Shown here: positions 1 through 7,867 of the stretch, one piece after another
Position numbering within the stretch: the stretch's first letter is position 1
How the letters are laid out: every line of letters begins with the position of its first letter
Origin: Candidatus Thiodictyon intracellulare
GTDB taxonomy: Bacteria > Pseudomonadota > Gammaproteobacteria > Chromatiales > Chromatiaceae
NCBI GenBank assembly: GCA_016292295.1
Contig: JADNEJ010000178.1
Location: forward strand, 1 to 11,093
Direction: 5' to 3'
DNA length: 11,093 nt
The notes under the pieces: generated by a model
The model's input: the letters and a program-made list of their open reading frames with translations, nothing else
Told to the model about the DNA's origin: nothing
Database searches by the model: none
Made by a program: the position numbers and the translations under genes

Positions 1-479
1 TTGGACACTTCATGCTGACCATGGAAGAGGTCTGAGGCATGCTGGGCGCCGAGGTTTTGCTCCTGGTGGTGCCGCAACGCCTGGGCTTCGTCACTGGTAG
101 CTTGGATCAAGGTCACCGGCAACCCGTCCAAGGCCGTGTCCAGGGCCTGCGTCCAGGTCGCCGCCGTGCGATCGGGCGCGTATTGTTCCACCAGAATGAA
201 ATTCGATACCGGCTCACTGGCGACCAGGCAGACGTCGAGGTGAAAGGTCTCATCCTCACAGACCGCCAACTCCCGCAGCGGCATGCCGACAGCGAGGAGG
301 ACCCGCTGTTTCTGCGCCTGTTTGGACACCGCCTCCTGCACCTGCACCGTCACCGGATCTTGATCATAATTCCGCCCACCTTGTTCAGTTCCGGCGTTGC
401 CGCTTCCTTGCAGAACATGGTTTTCTGCGCGCAAACCCACATGGGCCGGCTGGCCTTGGGCGGATTTATGATCAAGGCC
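1..479 (-). pseudogene. Transposase fragment, DDE type (possibly DUF6399-like), running off the left edge
   Basis: Read on the minus strand, this stretch is an open frame without an obvious start of its own that continues past base 1. The clearest part, roughly 360 down to 1, contains segments resembling a family of large DDE-type transposases I associate with DUF6399: DETFHLDVCLVASEPVS, then IQATSDEAQAL, then DLFHGQHEVS. These are the catalytic-core acidic motifs and the following histidine-rich motif in the order I expect. The part between about 479 and 365 (with VGLRAENHVLQG) is not clearly assigned. There is no in-frame stop, but the N-terminal part of the family is missing and the frame is joined directly to an IS630-type fragment upstream, so I call it a remnant. 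Family assignment is from memory of motifs and is moderate; that it derives from a mobile element is more certain. Confidence 0.5.
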
Positions 480-482
480 TGC

Positions 483-779
483 CTTGCTCACATGAATCGG
501 CGCGTTATCCAGCACCACAACTACTGGTTCAGTGAGTAGACTATAAAAATCTTCCATAATATCAATCAGCATCAAACTGGTCATCGGACCGATTTGTTCA
601 TAAGTGTCAACTGTTTGCGCCTTCGGATTCAAGAAGGCGAGAACATTAATCCGTATGGAATGCGAAGCAGGAATGCGGAGAGTTCCAGACGAGCCGATGT
701 TATGCCAGGAATAAGGGATATACGGCTGGAAACTGAATCCTGACGCATCGAAATAAACGGGTCGCGGTGCTCGCCAGGG
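483..779 (-). pseudogene. IS630-family transposase fragment (N-terminus missing)
   Basis: Minus-strand translation gives about 99 residues of an IS630-type DDE transposase core. The first catalytic aspartate region reads VYFDASGFSFQPY, followed by YSWHNIGSSGTLRIPA, NVLAFLNPKAQTVDTYE and the second aspartate region PVVVVLDNAPIHVSK. These motifs and their spacing are characteristic of the family: first Asp in a YFDxSGF-like strand, second Asp in a VLDNAxIH strand. The N-terminal helix-turn-helix half is absent: directly upstream in the same frame is the TGA (780-782) that ends the phosphatase remnant. Downstream, the third catalytic acid is also lost, because the frame passes into a different transposase fragment. 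No start codon or ribosome binding site is visible. This is an internal remnant of an insertion sequence, not a working gene. Confidence 0.8.
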
Positions 780-1271
780 TCACAGGCCCCGGCGGGTGAG
801 ATGGCTCAGCAGTCCACGGGCGACGGTCTCGACCATGTCGAGAACCTGGTCGAACCACCGCTGCCTGCCATAGCAGGGGTCCGGCACCTCGCGCCGCCGC
901 AGTTCCGGCGCAAAATCGAGAAACAGTGAGAGCTTTCGCTCCATCCCCGGCGGGCAGATGCGGCACAGGCTATGGTAGTTGTCCTGCTCCATGGCGAGGA
1001 TGTAGTCGAAGGCGAGAAAATCCCCGGGCTCCGCCCGGCGCGCGCGCAGGTCGCTGATATCGATCCCCCGCGCCAGCGTTGTCTCTATCCGCTCGTTCGT
1101 CTGGCGGCTCGCCGCTGTGGTAGCCGTGGGTCTCGGCGGAGTCGACCTACCTGAATCTTCGCGGCGTAGCCGGCTTGCTGCACCAGGTGCCGGAAGACAC
1201 CGTGGGCGGTGTGGGAACGGCAGATATTTTCCATGCAAAAAAATTAAATTGACCTTGGGTGATTCACCCAT
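780..1271 (-). pseudogene. Low-molecular-weight protein-tyrosine phosphatase, frameshifted
   Basis: The C-terminal two thirds read as a normal LMW-PTP: LARGIDISDLRARR, then FDYILAMEQDNY, FLDFAPELRRREVPDPCYG (the catalytic-acid loop, normally VPDPYYG) and DMVETVARGLLSHL. The N-terminal third can only be followed by changing frame. The start ATG at 1271 gives MGESPKVNLIF. The P-loop CMENICRS (bases about 1237-1214, normally CxGNICRSP) is in a second frame after an indel beside the A7 run at 1237-1243. A 4-base tandem duplication (ACCTACCT, 1145-1152) shifts into a third frame reading VDSAETHGYHSGEPPDER. One extra base near 1079-1082 restores the first frame. The shifts sum to zero, so an unbroken but largely nonsensical 163-codon frame spans the locus. 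Substitutions also hit the P-loop (Gly to Glu, Pro to His) and the acid loop (Tyr to Cys). LMW-PTPs remove phosphate from tyrosine in cytosolic proteins; this copy should be inactive. It follows the DUF255 gene by 66 bases on the same strand. Confidence 0.85.
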
Positions 1272-1337
1272 GGCGTGTCGGACGAAACAGCAGATGGACC
1301 TTATAGCGCGATGATAACCCCGTGCCCTGGATTTGGT

Positions 1338-3392
1338 TCAGAGTTGCGCGAGGTGTTCTACCGGCAGCTCGCAGTGGGTCCCCCGGCAGCGATAGGCACG
1401 CGGACTCGCGCCCGGTCTCAGGCCCGCGAGTGCCCCGGGCAGGTCGGTGGCGTCGTTGGGGATCGCTAATACTAGCCGCCGCGGCCGGTAGCCTTGCTGC
1501 GCGGCGGCCTGCCAGTCGTCCAGCAGGTCCGCATCGGCGCGGATGATGAGGGTCTCGGGCGGGTCCAGGTACTCGTCCAGGGCAAACAGCAGGGTGCCGT
1601 GGGCATAGGGAAGGCGGCGGATGAACTCGGCCGCGAGCTTCAGCGTCCGCTGCGCCGCGTCCAGGTACCGGGGTTCTCCGAGCAGATGGCCCAGGCGCTG
1701 CAGGGCCCAGGCGGCGACGCCGTTGCCGGACGGCATGGACTCGTCCCCCAAAGGCTTCGGGCGGGCGATCAGGGGCTCATGGTCGCGGCCAGTGAACCAG
1801 AAGCCGCCCGCGTCCGGGTCCTGAAACTGCTCGAGCAAGACCTCCGCCAACTCGATCGCAAACGCCAGGTCGGCCGCCGACCACCGGGTCTGGAGCAATT
1901 CCAGCAGGGCGTCGAGCAGGTTGGCATAATCGTCCAGATAGGCCTTGAACTGGGCACGGCCGGCCGTGCAGGCGGCGAGCAGGCGCCCGTCGCGCCACAG
2001 GGTATGCCGGATGAAGTCCAGGGCCGCCTGCGCCGACTCCAGGTAGTCCGCCCGCCCCAGCACTCGGGCGGCGCGGGCCATGGCCTTGATGGCGAGCGCG
2101 TTCCAGGCGGTCAAGACCTTGTCGTCCAGGCCGGGGCGCACGCGGTGCTCGCGTGCGGCCAGGAGGGTGGCGCGCGCCACGGCCAGTAGGGACTCGACCT
2201 GGTTCACGGGGAGCCCCTGGATCGCCGCGACCTCGGCGGGAGTCTGGTACTGATGCAGGTGCCACTGTCCCTCGAAATTGGCCGGACGGTCGAGACCGTA
2301 GACGGCGGCAAAGGGGGCGTACTCGGTCTGCGTCAGCAGGGCGCGCACGCCGTCGCGGTCCCAGCAATAGAAGCGGCCCTCGTGACCCTCGCTGTCGGCG
2401 TCCAGGCTGGACCAATAGCCGCCCTGCGGGGACTGCATCTCGCGCAGGAGCCAGTCGGCGGTGGCAATCGCCGCGTCGCGAAACAGTGGGTCGGCGCTGA
2501 CCTGCCAGGCGTCGCAGCACAGCGCGAGGAGGGGGCCGTTATCGTAGAGCATCTTCTCGAAGTGAGGGATCATCCAGAGGTCATCCACCGCATAACGGCA
2601 GAAGCCCCCGCCAAGCTGGTCGTTGAGCCCGCCGCGGATCATGCGCCTCAGGGTAAAGGTCGCCATCCGCAGTGCGGACTCAGCGAGTTCCCCGGTCGCC
2701 GCGCCGGCAGCCCAGCGGCGCAGCAGGAATTCCAGATTGGTGGCATGGGGAAATTTGGGCGCCCCGCCGAACCCGCCCTGCGCTGCATCGAAGCTGTCGG
2801 TGAGTTGGTTCAGGGCGGCGTCCATCACGCTGGCCTCGGGGACCCGCCCGGACGGCGTCGGTGCCAATCCGGCTAGGGCAGTCATCAGTTCGTCGCCTTG
2901 TGCAGTGATTGCCTCACGGCTGTCCCGGTAGGCGCGCTCCACCCCCTGCAGGAGTTGGATGAAGGCGGGCAGGCCATGGCGCGGCTCGCGCGGAAAATAG
3001 GTCCCGGCGAAGAAGGGGCGCTGGTCCTGCGGGTTGAGGAAGACCGTGAGCGGCCAGCCGCCGGAGCGCCGGGCCATGAGTTGATGGGCGCTCTGGTAGA
3101 TCCGGTCGAGATCGGGGCGCTCCTCCCGGTCTACCTTGATGTTGACGAAGAGCCGGTTCATCAGCGCCGCCGTGGCCGGGTCCTCGAAGGACTCGTGCGC
3201 CATCACATGGCACCAGTGACACGCGGAGTAGCCGATGGAGAGCAGGATGGGTCGGTCCTGGGCCCACGCAAGCGCCAGGGCCTCCTCGCACCAGGGCCAC
3301 CAGTCCACCGGGTTGTGGGCATGTTGTTGCAGGTAAGGGCTGGCGGTCGCGGCGAGCCGGTTGGCGGGGCCGGATGGGTGGGGGCTGGTCAT
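1338..3392 (-). CDS. DUF255 thioredoxin-domain protein (YyaL / spermatogenesis-associated protein 20 family)
   Basis: The 684-residue product matches the full length of the DUF255/YyaL family (about 670-750). It begins with the family hallmark [21 protein letters not shown] (residues 11-31) and a thioredoxin-like domain to about 170, with the redox-type motif SACHWCHVM (Cys58, Cys61), DREERPD (88-94) and [11 protein letters not shown] (111-121). The remainder resembles the six-hairpin-glycosidase-like helical domain of this family, with [11 protein letters not shown] (207-217), [12 protein letters not shown] and [10 protein letters not shown]. No signal peptide or membrane segment is visible, so it is probably cytosolic. 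The biochemical role of the family is not established; cellobiose-epimerase-like folds and thiol chemistry have been suggested by homology only. The ATG at 3392 is supported by the alignment start, although no strong ribosome binding site precedes it. It is divergent from hoxE and probably unrelated to the hydrogenase. The downstream phosphatase remnant may once have been co-transcribed with it. Confidence 0.93.
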   Translation of the reverse strand: MTSPHPSGPANRLAATASPYLQQHAHNPVDWWPWCEEALALAWAQDRPILLSIGYSACHWCHVMAHESFEDPATAALMNRLFVNIKVDREERPDLDRIYQSAHQLMARRSGGWPLTVFLNPQDQRPFFAGTYFPREPRHGLPAFIQLLQGVERAYRDSREAITAQGDELMTALAGLAPTPSGRVPEASVMDAALNQLTDSFDAAQGGFGGAPKFPHATNLEFLLRRWAAGAATGELAESALRMATFTLRRMIRGGLNDQLGGGFCRYAVDDLWMIPHFEKMLYDNGPLLALCCDAWQVSADPLFRDAAIATADWLLREMQSPQGGYWSSLDADSEGHEGRFYCWDRDGVRALLTQTEYAPFAAVYGLDRPANFEGQWHLHQYQTPAEVAAIQGLPVNQVESLLAVARATLLAAREHRVRPGLDDKVLTAWNALAIKAMARAARVLGRADYLESAQAALDFIRHTLWRDGRLLAACTAGRAQFKAYLDDYANLLDALLELLQTRWSAADLAFAIELAEVLLEQFQDPDAGGFWFTGRDHEPLIARPKPLGDESMPSGNGVAAWALQRLGHLLGEPRYLDAAQRTLKLAAEFIRRLPYAHGTLLFALDEYLDPPETLIIRADADLLDDWQAAAQQGYRPRRLVLAIPNDATDLPGALAGLRPGASPRAYRCRGTHCELPVEHLAQL

Positions 3393-3509
3393 GGGCAGGG
3401 TCCGTGGCGGGGGGAAATGTCGACAGTGGGTCCCGCGGGGGCACCTTTCTATGTCGCCTGGTACTATCGATCGATCGTCACCGACGGGTGGATTGAGTCC
3501 ACGGCAGAC

Positions 3510-3560
3510 GCAGAATGACTATATTAGTTATATCTAATAGGTAACTTGTCATAAAACTAG
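3510..3560. promoter_or_regulatory. AT-rich island with palindromic operator-like element, probable hox control region
   Basis: The 322-base gap between the divergent DUF255 gene and hoxE is mostly GC-rich but contains an abrupt AT-rich stretch here. Within it is a palindrome TATTAG-TTATAT-CTAATA (3522-3539; 6-base arms, 6-base spacer), and an overlapping pair AGTTA/TAACT lies at about 3526-3546. TATATT at 3520-3525 could act as a -10 element, with TTGAGT at 3493-3498 as a poor -35, but that spacing is 21, too long for a standard sigma-70 promoter. No sigma-54 -24/-12 pair was found. I infer a regulator-binding site and promoter for hoxE, without identifying the regulator. A 12-base ATCGATCGATCG run (3466-3477) lies just upstream. 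Confidence 0.4.
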
Positions 3561-3621
3561 GGATGGACCAGCCGTCGCTAGCGCGTTAGTCTCTGAACTC
3601 GCCGCGCGAGTCCCGTTCGCG

Positions 3622-3644
3622 GCCGGGCCACCGCGGTGCCCGGC
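3622..3644 (+). other. GC-rich hairpin in the hoxE leader
   Basis: GCCGGG (3622-3627) pairs with CCCGGC (3639-3644), and inside it CAC(C) pairs with (G)GTG after a single bulged C, giving a strong stem with a tiny loop. The right arm is also the left half of a second palindrome, CCCGGCGCCGGG (3639-3650), so the two pairings exclude each other. It lies 71 bases before the hoxE start codon. There is no T-run, so it is not an intrinsic terminator for the + strand. A regulatory role is possible, but such structures also arise by chance in GC-rich DNA. Confidence 0.35.
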
Positions 3645-3714
3645 GCCGGGAGCACGGAAGACCGATCGCAAGGCACAACCCAACCCTTTTGACGGCCCTC
3701 GACGAGGAGGGGAC

Positions 3715-4215
3715 ATGACCCTGCTGCAAACCCGGCCCGCTCTGCCCAGTGACGACAAGCGCTGGAAGCTCGTCAACGCGACCATGCGTCGCACCGGCTA
3801 CGCCGACCATTCGCTGATCGAGGCCCTGCACAGCGTGCAAGAATCCTTCGGGTTCCTGGACGAGACCGCCATGCGCTTCGTGGCCGGCTCCCTGGACCTG
3901 CCCCTGTCGAAGGTGTATGGGGTCGCGACCTTCTACCACCTGTTTCAGCTCAAGCCCAAGGGCCGTCATGCCTGCGTGGTGTGCACCGGCACCGCCTGCT
4001 ACATTAAAGGTGCCGGGGCTCTGCTGGGCGTGATCGAGGAGCGCTTCGGCGTCAAGCCGGGCGAGACCACGGAGGACGACCTGCTCTCGGTCCTCACCGC
4101 CCGTTGTGTCGGTGCCTGCGGCCTGGCCTCGGCCGCGGTCGTGGACGGTCAACTGCTGGGCAAGCTGACCCCGGAGAAACTGATGGAGCGCATCGAGCTG
4201 GAGACCGCCAAGTGA
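3715..4215 (+). CDS. hoxE: HoxE, [2Fe-2S] diaphorase subunit of the bidirectional [NiFe] hydrogenase
   Basis: This 166-residue NuoE-like subunit is the third diaphorase component of HoxEFUYH hydrogenases, which couple H2 oxidation or evolution to NAD(P)(H) in the cytosol. The family is recognised from the N-terminal helical part (residues 17-60), [10 protein letters not shown] (68-77) and the thioredoxin-fold [2Fe-2S] ligands Cys90 and Cys95 (CTGTAC) plus Cys131 and Cys135 (CVGAC). Length is normal. The start is firm: AGGAGGGG at 3705-3712 sits just before ATG 3715. The stop TGA overlaps the GTG start of hoxF (GTGA, 4212-4215), indicating translational coupling. HoxE presence separates this five-subunit type from the four-subunit HoxFUYH enzymes such as that of Cupriavidus. 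Confidence 0.96.
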   Translation: MTLLQTRPALPSDDKRWKLVNATMRRTGYADHSLIEALHSVQESFGFLDETAMRFVAGSLDLPLSKVYGVATFYHLFQLKPKGRHACVVCTGTACYIKGAGALLGVIEERFGVKPGETTEDDLLSVLTARCVGACGLASAAVVDGQLLGKLTPEKLMERIELETAK

Positions 4216-5825
4216 ATATCGACGACATCGACGAGTTGGCCCAGAAACACCGCGACAAATACGCCGGCATCGAGACCGAGGTGCGCGTCTGCATGGCGAC
4301 GAGCTGTCAATCGTCCGGTGCCCCGCTGGTGTTCGAGGCGCTGACCGGGGCGCAGAAGGCGCAGGGCCCCGGCACCTGCCGCGTCAAGGGCGTCGGCTGC
4401 ATGGGCCTGTGCTCGGCCGGGCCCATGGTGGCGGTGGCCAAGAAGGATGAGCCGCCTGAACTGGAGGTCCTCTATCGCGAGGTAAAACCCGAGGACGCCG
4501 CCGACATCCTGGCGAGCGTCGGTGGTGCGCCGGTGGCGCGCATCCACTTCCCGACCGACGCTCCCTTCTTTACCCGGCAGCAGCGCATCGTGCGCGAGAA
4601 CACCGGCATCATCGACCCGGAGAGCTTCACCGGCTATGTCGCAGTCGGCGGCTATCGCTCGATGGTCCAGACCTTGACCGAGATGACCCCGGGCGCGGTG
4701 GTCGCCGAGGTCACCACCAGCGGCTTGCGCGGGCGCGGCGGCGGCGGCTACCCGACCGGACTGAAGTGGTCGACTATCGCCAAGATGCCGGTCGGCCAGA
4801 AATATGTCATCTGCAACGCGGACGAGGGTGATCCGGGTGCCTTCATGGATCGCGCCATCCTGGAGTCAGACCCCCATCGGGTGCTTGAGGGCATGGCCAT
4901 CGCCGCTTATGCCATCGGTGCGAACAAGGGCTATGTCTATCTGCGCGCCGAGTATCCGCTCGCGGTCGAGCGGGTCGAGACCGCCATCCGCAAGGCCAAG
5001 CGCGCGGGATTCCTGGGCAACCACATCTGCGAGACCCAGTTCAATTTCGATGTCGAGATCCGGCTCGGTGCCGGGGCCTTTGTGTGCGGAGAGGAGACCG
5101 CGCTGATGGCCTCGATCGAGGGCAATCGCGGCCAGCCCAAGCCGCGTCCGCCCTATCCGGCCGAATCGGGACTCTGGGGCTACCCCACTCTGATCAATAA
5201 TGTGGAGACCTTCGCCAACATCACCTCCATCATCCGCAACGGCGGTGAGTGGTATGCGGGGATCGGCACCGAGCGCTCCAAGGGCGCTAAGGTCTTCGCA
5301 CTCGCCGGCGCCATCTCCAACATCGGGTTGATCGAGGTGCCGATGGGCATCACGCTGCGCGAGATCATCGAGGAGATCGGCGGCGGCATCCCTAACGGCA
5401 AGGCCTTCAAGGCAGTGCAGACCGGCGGCCCCTCCGGCGGCTGTATCCCAGCGCAGCATCTGGACATCCCGGTCGATTACGACAGCTTGAAGACGCTCGG
5501 CACCATCATGGGCTCCGGCGGCATGATTGTCATGGACGAGACCTCGGACATGGTGGACGTGGCCCGGTATTTCATGGAGTTTTGCATGACGGAGTCGTGC
5601 GGCAAGTGCGTCCCCTGTCGCACCGGCACCCAGCAGATGCACGGGCTCCTGGACACCATCGCCAAGGGGCAAGGCACCCATAAAGATCTGGCCCTGCTGG
5701 AAGAGTTGTGCGAGGTAGTGCAGGCCACGAGCCTCTGCGGCCTGGGTCAGACGGCGCCCAACCCGGTCCTGAGCACGCTGCGGTTCTTCCGCGACGAGTA
5801 CGAACAGAAGCTGATCGCCGAGTGA
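4212..5825 (+). CDS. hoxF: HoxF, FMN- and NAD(H)-binding diaphorase subunit
   Basis: The 537-residue NuoF-like protein is the NAD(P)H-reacting end of the enzyme. It has an N-terminal thioredoxin-like [2Fe-2S] domain with Cys27, Cys32, Cys63 and Cys67. The FMN-binding glycine-rich loop is [15 protein letters not shown] (172-186), and the NADH site is around [12 protein letters not shown] (203-214). The C-terminal [4Fe-4S] site has ligands [13 protein letters not shown] (Cys463, Cys466, Cys469) and Cys509 in SLCGLGQ. I place the start at GTG 4212, which overlaps the hoxE stop and has GGAG at 4200-4203 with 8-base spacing; homology begins directly after it. An in-frame TTG at 4104 would overlap hoxE by 112 bases and adds nothing family-like. 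hoxU normally follows closely, but here 703 bases with another gene intervene. Confidence 0.96.
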   Translation: MNIDDIDELAQKHRDKYAGIETEVRVCMATSCQSSGAPLVFEALTGAQKAQGPGTCRVKGVGCMGLCSAGPMVAVAKKDEPPELEVLYREVKPEDAADILASVGGAPVARIHFPTDAPFFTRQQRIVRENTGIIDPESFTGYVAVGGYRSMVQTLTEMTPGAVVAEVTTSGLRGRGGGGYPTGLKWSTIAKMPVGQKYVICNADEGDPGAFMDRAILESDPHRVLEGMAIAAYAIGANKGYVYLRAEYPLAVERVETAIRKAKRAGFLGNHICETQFNFDVEIRLGAGAFVCGEETALMASIEGNRGQPKPRPPYPAESGLWGYPTLINNVETFANITSIIRNGGEWYAGIGTERSKGAKVFALAGAISNIGLIEVPMGITLREIIEEIGGGIPNGKAFKAVQTGGPSGGCIPAQHLDIPVDYDSLKTLGTIMGSGGMIVMDETSDMVDVARYFMEFCMTESCGKCVPCRTGTQQMHGLLDTIAKGQGTHKDLALLEELCEVVQATSLCGLGQTAPNPVLSTLRFFRDEYEQKLIAE

Positions 5826-5860
5826 TGGGCCGCTAACAGGCACTTGTCCAGAAATTGCGA

Positions 5861-5939
5861 GCCCCGAAGGGGCGTAATATGCCAGCCCAGGGCAACGTGC
5901 CTTAGGTTGGCCGTGGCAGGTGCATGGCCCGGAAAGGGC
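5861..5939 (+). repeat. Cluster of three hairpins (REP-like) downstream of hoxF
   Basis: Three stem-loops lie in tandem in the 140 bases between hoxF and the DUF29 gene. The first is GCCCC-GAA-GGGGC (5861-5873). The second is a 14-bp stem, 5881-5894 with 5898-5911, closed by an ACG loop and complete if three G-T/U pairs are allowed. The third is GCCC-GGAAA-GGGC (5927-5939). The wobble pairs in the second stem are those expected of RNA structure. The composition resembles short palindromic dispersed repeats that follow genes in gammaproteobacteria; that comparison is from memory. No T-run follows, so intrinsic termination is unlikely. Likely effects are transcript stabilisation or processing after hoxEF. 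Confidence 0.55.
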
Positions 5940-5965
5940 GTACATCGGGTCTGGTGGAGACGGTG

Positions 5966-6412
5966 ATGGCAGACAATGATCGCGACTTCTACGCCTGGGC
6001 GAATGACAGCGCCGCGCACCTGCGCGCGAGGCGCTGGGCGGAAGTGGATGTGGATCAGATCGCCGAGGAACTAGAAGACATGGGCAAACAGCAAAAGCAT
6101 GCCCTGGCCGGACACCTCAAGATTCTGATGCTCCATCTGCTCAAGTGGCGCTATCAGCCAGCCTTCCGCGGCCTGAGTTGGCTTTTGCCCATCAACAATG
6201 CCAGGGACGAGATCACCGAACTGCTCGAGGACAGCCCGAGCCTCGCACCCAAAGTGTCCGAGATCGCGTCGCGGCGTTACTCGGCCGCTAGGTCACGCGC
6301 GATCCTGGAGACCGGGCTCGAACTTAAAACCTTCCCGGTCGAATGCCCCTTTACCCGGGACCAGTTGGTGAACCAGGATTTTTTGCCCGACGGTGATTCG
6401 CGGCGCTCATAA
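5966..6412 (+). CDS. DUF29 family protein inserted between hoxF and hoxU
   Basis: The 148-residue product has the family signature from end to end: [10 protein letters not shown] near the start, [17 protein letters not shown] (31-47), [10 protein letters not shown] (56-65), a glutamate-rich helix DEITELLED, and the C-terminal [12 protein letters not shown] (123-134) and DFLPD (138-142). DUF29 proteins are small, helical, cytosolic and of unknown function; they occur in many copies in cyanobacteria and purple sulfur bacteria. I chose ATG 5966, preceded by GGAGA (5956-5960), because homology starts there; an ATG at 5924 lies in the upstream hairpin cluster. The gene is intact and co-oriented with hox, so it is probably transcribed with the operon, but it is set apart on both sides by hairpins and noncoding DNA. 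It is not a known hydrogenase subunit and may be an insertion. Confidence 0.88.
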   Translation: MADNDRDFYAWANDSAAHLRARRWAEVDVDQIAEELEDMGKQQKHALAGHLKILMLHLLKWRYQPAFRGLSWLLPINNARDEITELLEDSPSLAPKVSEIASRRYSAARSRAILETGLELKTFPVECPFTRDQLVNQDFLPDGDSRRS

Positions 6413-6465
6413 GGGTGCAAGTACAACCCCGATGCCAGAAGTTTCAGCCTAATTCCAGATCCATA

Positions 6466-6495
6466 CCCCAGGCCCTCCGGGAAGCGGGCCTGGGG
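6466..6495 (+). other. Strong 10-bp hairpin between the DUF29 gene and hoxU
   Basis: CCCCAGGCCC (6466-6475) and GGGCCTGGGG (6486-6495) form a perfect 10-bp stem with a 10-base loop. It is followed by TTGACC rather than a T-run, so it is not a standard intrinsic terminator. It ends 33 bases before the hoxU start. Possible roles are a terminator-like or RNase-blocking structure for the upstream message, or the edge of the inserted DUF29 cassette. Confidence 0.55.
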
Positions 6496-6528
6496 TTGAC
6501 CAAGACACCCGAAGAAACCGGAGCCCAC

Positions 6529-7263
6529 ATGCCCCCACTCGCCGCAACCCCAGCCAGTGTCCGCGTCGTTACGCTGAACATCGACGGCAAGGACTACTCC
6601 GCCCGCGCGGATGAGACCATCATTGAGGTCTGCCGGGAGAATAAGATCCCGATCCCGAGCCTGTGTTATCTGGACGGACTGAGCATCTGGGCCGGTTGCC
6701 GCCTGTGCCTGGTGGAGATGGCCGGTCAGTCGCGCCTCTTCGCCGCCTGTTCGACCCAGGTGACGGAGGGAATGACGGTCTCCACCAACACGGAGCGCCT
6801 GCAACGTTACCGCCGCACCATCGTGGAACTGCTTTTCGCTGAGCGCAGTCACGTCTGCTCGGTGTGTGTCTCCAACGGCCACTGCGAGTTGCAGTTCATG
6901 GCCCAGAAGTGCGGGGTGGACCATGTGCGCGTCCCCTACCGCCAGGTGCGCAATCAGGTCGACAGTTCCCACGAGGCCTTCCGGCTCGACCACAACCGCT
7001 GCATCCTGTGCACCCGTTGCGTGCGGGTCTGCGACGAGATCGAGGGCGCCCATACCTGGGACGTCATGGGCCGCGGCAGCGACTGCCAGGTCATCACCGA
7101 CCTGGCCCGCCCCTGGGGCGAGAGCGACACCTGCACCGGCTGCGGTAAGTGTGTGCAGGTCTGCCCCACGGGCGCCCTGGTGAAGCAGGGAACCTCGGCC
7201 GGGGAGATGGTCAAAGACAAACATTTTCTGCCCATTCTCGCCCGCCGGAGGCACGCCCAATGA
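6529..7263 (+). CDS. hoxU: HoxU, iron-sulfur diaphorase subunit
   Basis: This 244-residue NuoG-N-terminus-like subunit wires electrons between HoxF and the hydrogenase module. It carries an N-terminal [2Fe-2S] ferredoxin domain with Cys46, Cys57, Cys60 and Cys74. A His-Cys3 [4Fe-4S] site follows in [13 protein letters not shown] (His108, Cys110, Cys113, Cys119). Two ferredoxin-type [4Fe-4S] sites are formed by Cys158, 161, 164 with Cys212, and Cys202, 205, 208 with Cys168. Length agrees with the family. ATG 6529 has GGAG at 6520-6523 with 5-base spacing; an in-frame GTG at 6415 would add 38 residues encoded by the upstream hairpin and is not supported. The stop overlaps the hoxY start (ATGA, 7260-7263). 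Confidence 0.96.
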   Translation: MPPLAATPASVRVVTLNIDGKDYSARADETIIEVCRENKIPIPSLCYLDGLSIWAGCRLCLVEMAGQSRLFAACSTQVTEGMTVSTNTERLQRYRRTIVELLFAERSHVCSVCVSNGHCELQFMAQKCGVDHVRVPYRQVRNQVDSSHEAFRLDHNRCILCTRCVRVCDEIEGAHTWDVMGRGSDCQVITDLARPWGESDTCTGCGKCVQVCPTGALVKQGTSAGEMVKDKHFLPILARRRHAQ

Positions 7264-7799
7264 GCGACCCTAAGATCACGGTAGCCACCGCCTGGCTTGA
7301 CGGTTGCTCCGGCTGCCACATGTCTTTCCTCGACATGGATGAACGCCTGGTGGACCTGGTGCAGAAGCTGGACATTGTCTACAGCCCCCTGGTCGATACC
7401 AAGGTGTTGCCGGAACAAGTGGACGTTGGCATCCTGGAGGGGGCCATCAGCTCCGAGGACGACCTGCATCACGCCAAGGAATTCCGTAAGCACTGCAAGT
7501 TACTGCTCAGTCTAGGCGACTGCGCCGTCACCGGCAATGTCCCGGCGATGCGCAACCCGTTCAAGCTCGAGGCTGTGCTTAACCGGGCTTATCTGGAGAC
7601 CGTCGATGTCCAGCCCCAGATCCCGACCGTCGGCGTGCCGGCCCTGTTTCGCCAGGTGCGCCCTATCCACGGGGTCGTGGAGGTCGATGTCTTCATCCCC
7701 GGCTGCCCGCCCCACGCGGACGCGATTTTCTATGTGCTGAACGAGTTGATCGAGGGACGCACGCCGGACCCGAGCAGGGTGACCCGCTTCGGGGCCTGA
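7260..7799 (+). CDS. hoxY: HoxY, small subunit of the bidirectional [NiFe] hydrogenase
   Basis: The 179-residue protein is a short-type hydrogenase small subunit carrying only the proximal [4Fe-4S] cluster, between the NiFe site of HoxH and HoxU. Ligands are Cys16 and Cys19 (DGCSGCHMS), Cys88 (LGDCAVTGN) and Cys149 (IPGCPPHAD). No Tat signal peptide or C-terminal cluster domain is present, as expected for the cytosolic HoxY group rather than membrane uptake hydrogenases. The ATG overlaps the hoxU stop by four bases, supporting coupled translation. A broken small gene and 433 bases separate it from hoxH, its partner subunit gene. Confidence 0.96.
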   Translation: MSDPKITVATAWLDGCSGCHMSFLDMDERLVDLVQKLDIVYSPLVDTKVLPEQVDVGILEGAISSEDDLHHAKEFRKHCKLLLSLGDCAVTGNVPAMRNPFKLEAVLNRAYLETVDVQPQIPTVGVPALFRQVRPIHGVVEVDVFIPGCPPHADAIFYVLNELIEGRTPDPSRVTRFGA

Positions 7800-7867
7800 T
7801 CAAGGAGCGGCGGCGTTGTCGCACGCGGCCGCAGCGCCAAACCACCAGAACCATCTGGAATTGCCCA

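Noticed and set aside
39..539. 166-codon + strand open frame near the left edge
   Set aside because: It is the antisense of transposase fragments whose motifs are clear on the minus strand; the + translation has no recognisable features.
3393..3714. Sigma-54 promoter upstream of hoxE
   Set aside because: I found no GG/GC pair at the required -24/-12 spacing within a TGGCAC-N5-TTGCA-like context.
4104..4211. Upstream TTG extension of hoxF
   Set aside because: It lies entirely within hoxE in another frame, and homology begins at GTG 4212, which has its own ribosome binding site.
5861..5939. CRISPR-like repeat array
   Set aside because: The units differ in sequence and there are no equal spacers; they are separate hairpins.
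5924..5965. Upstream ATG for the DUF29 gene
   Set aside because: It adds 14 residues encoded by the third hairpin; ATG 5966 has a good ribosome binding site and matches the family start.
6415..6528. Upstream GTG start for hoxU
   Set aside because: The extra 38 residues include the hairpin sequence and precede the known family N-terminus; ATG 6529 has GGAG at a good distance.
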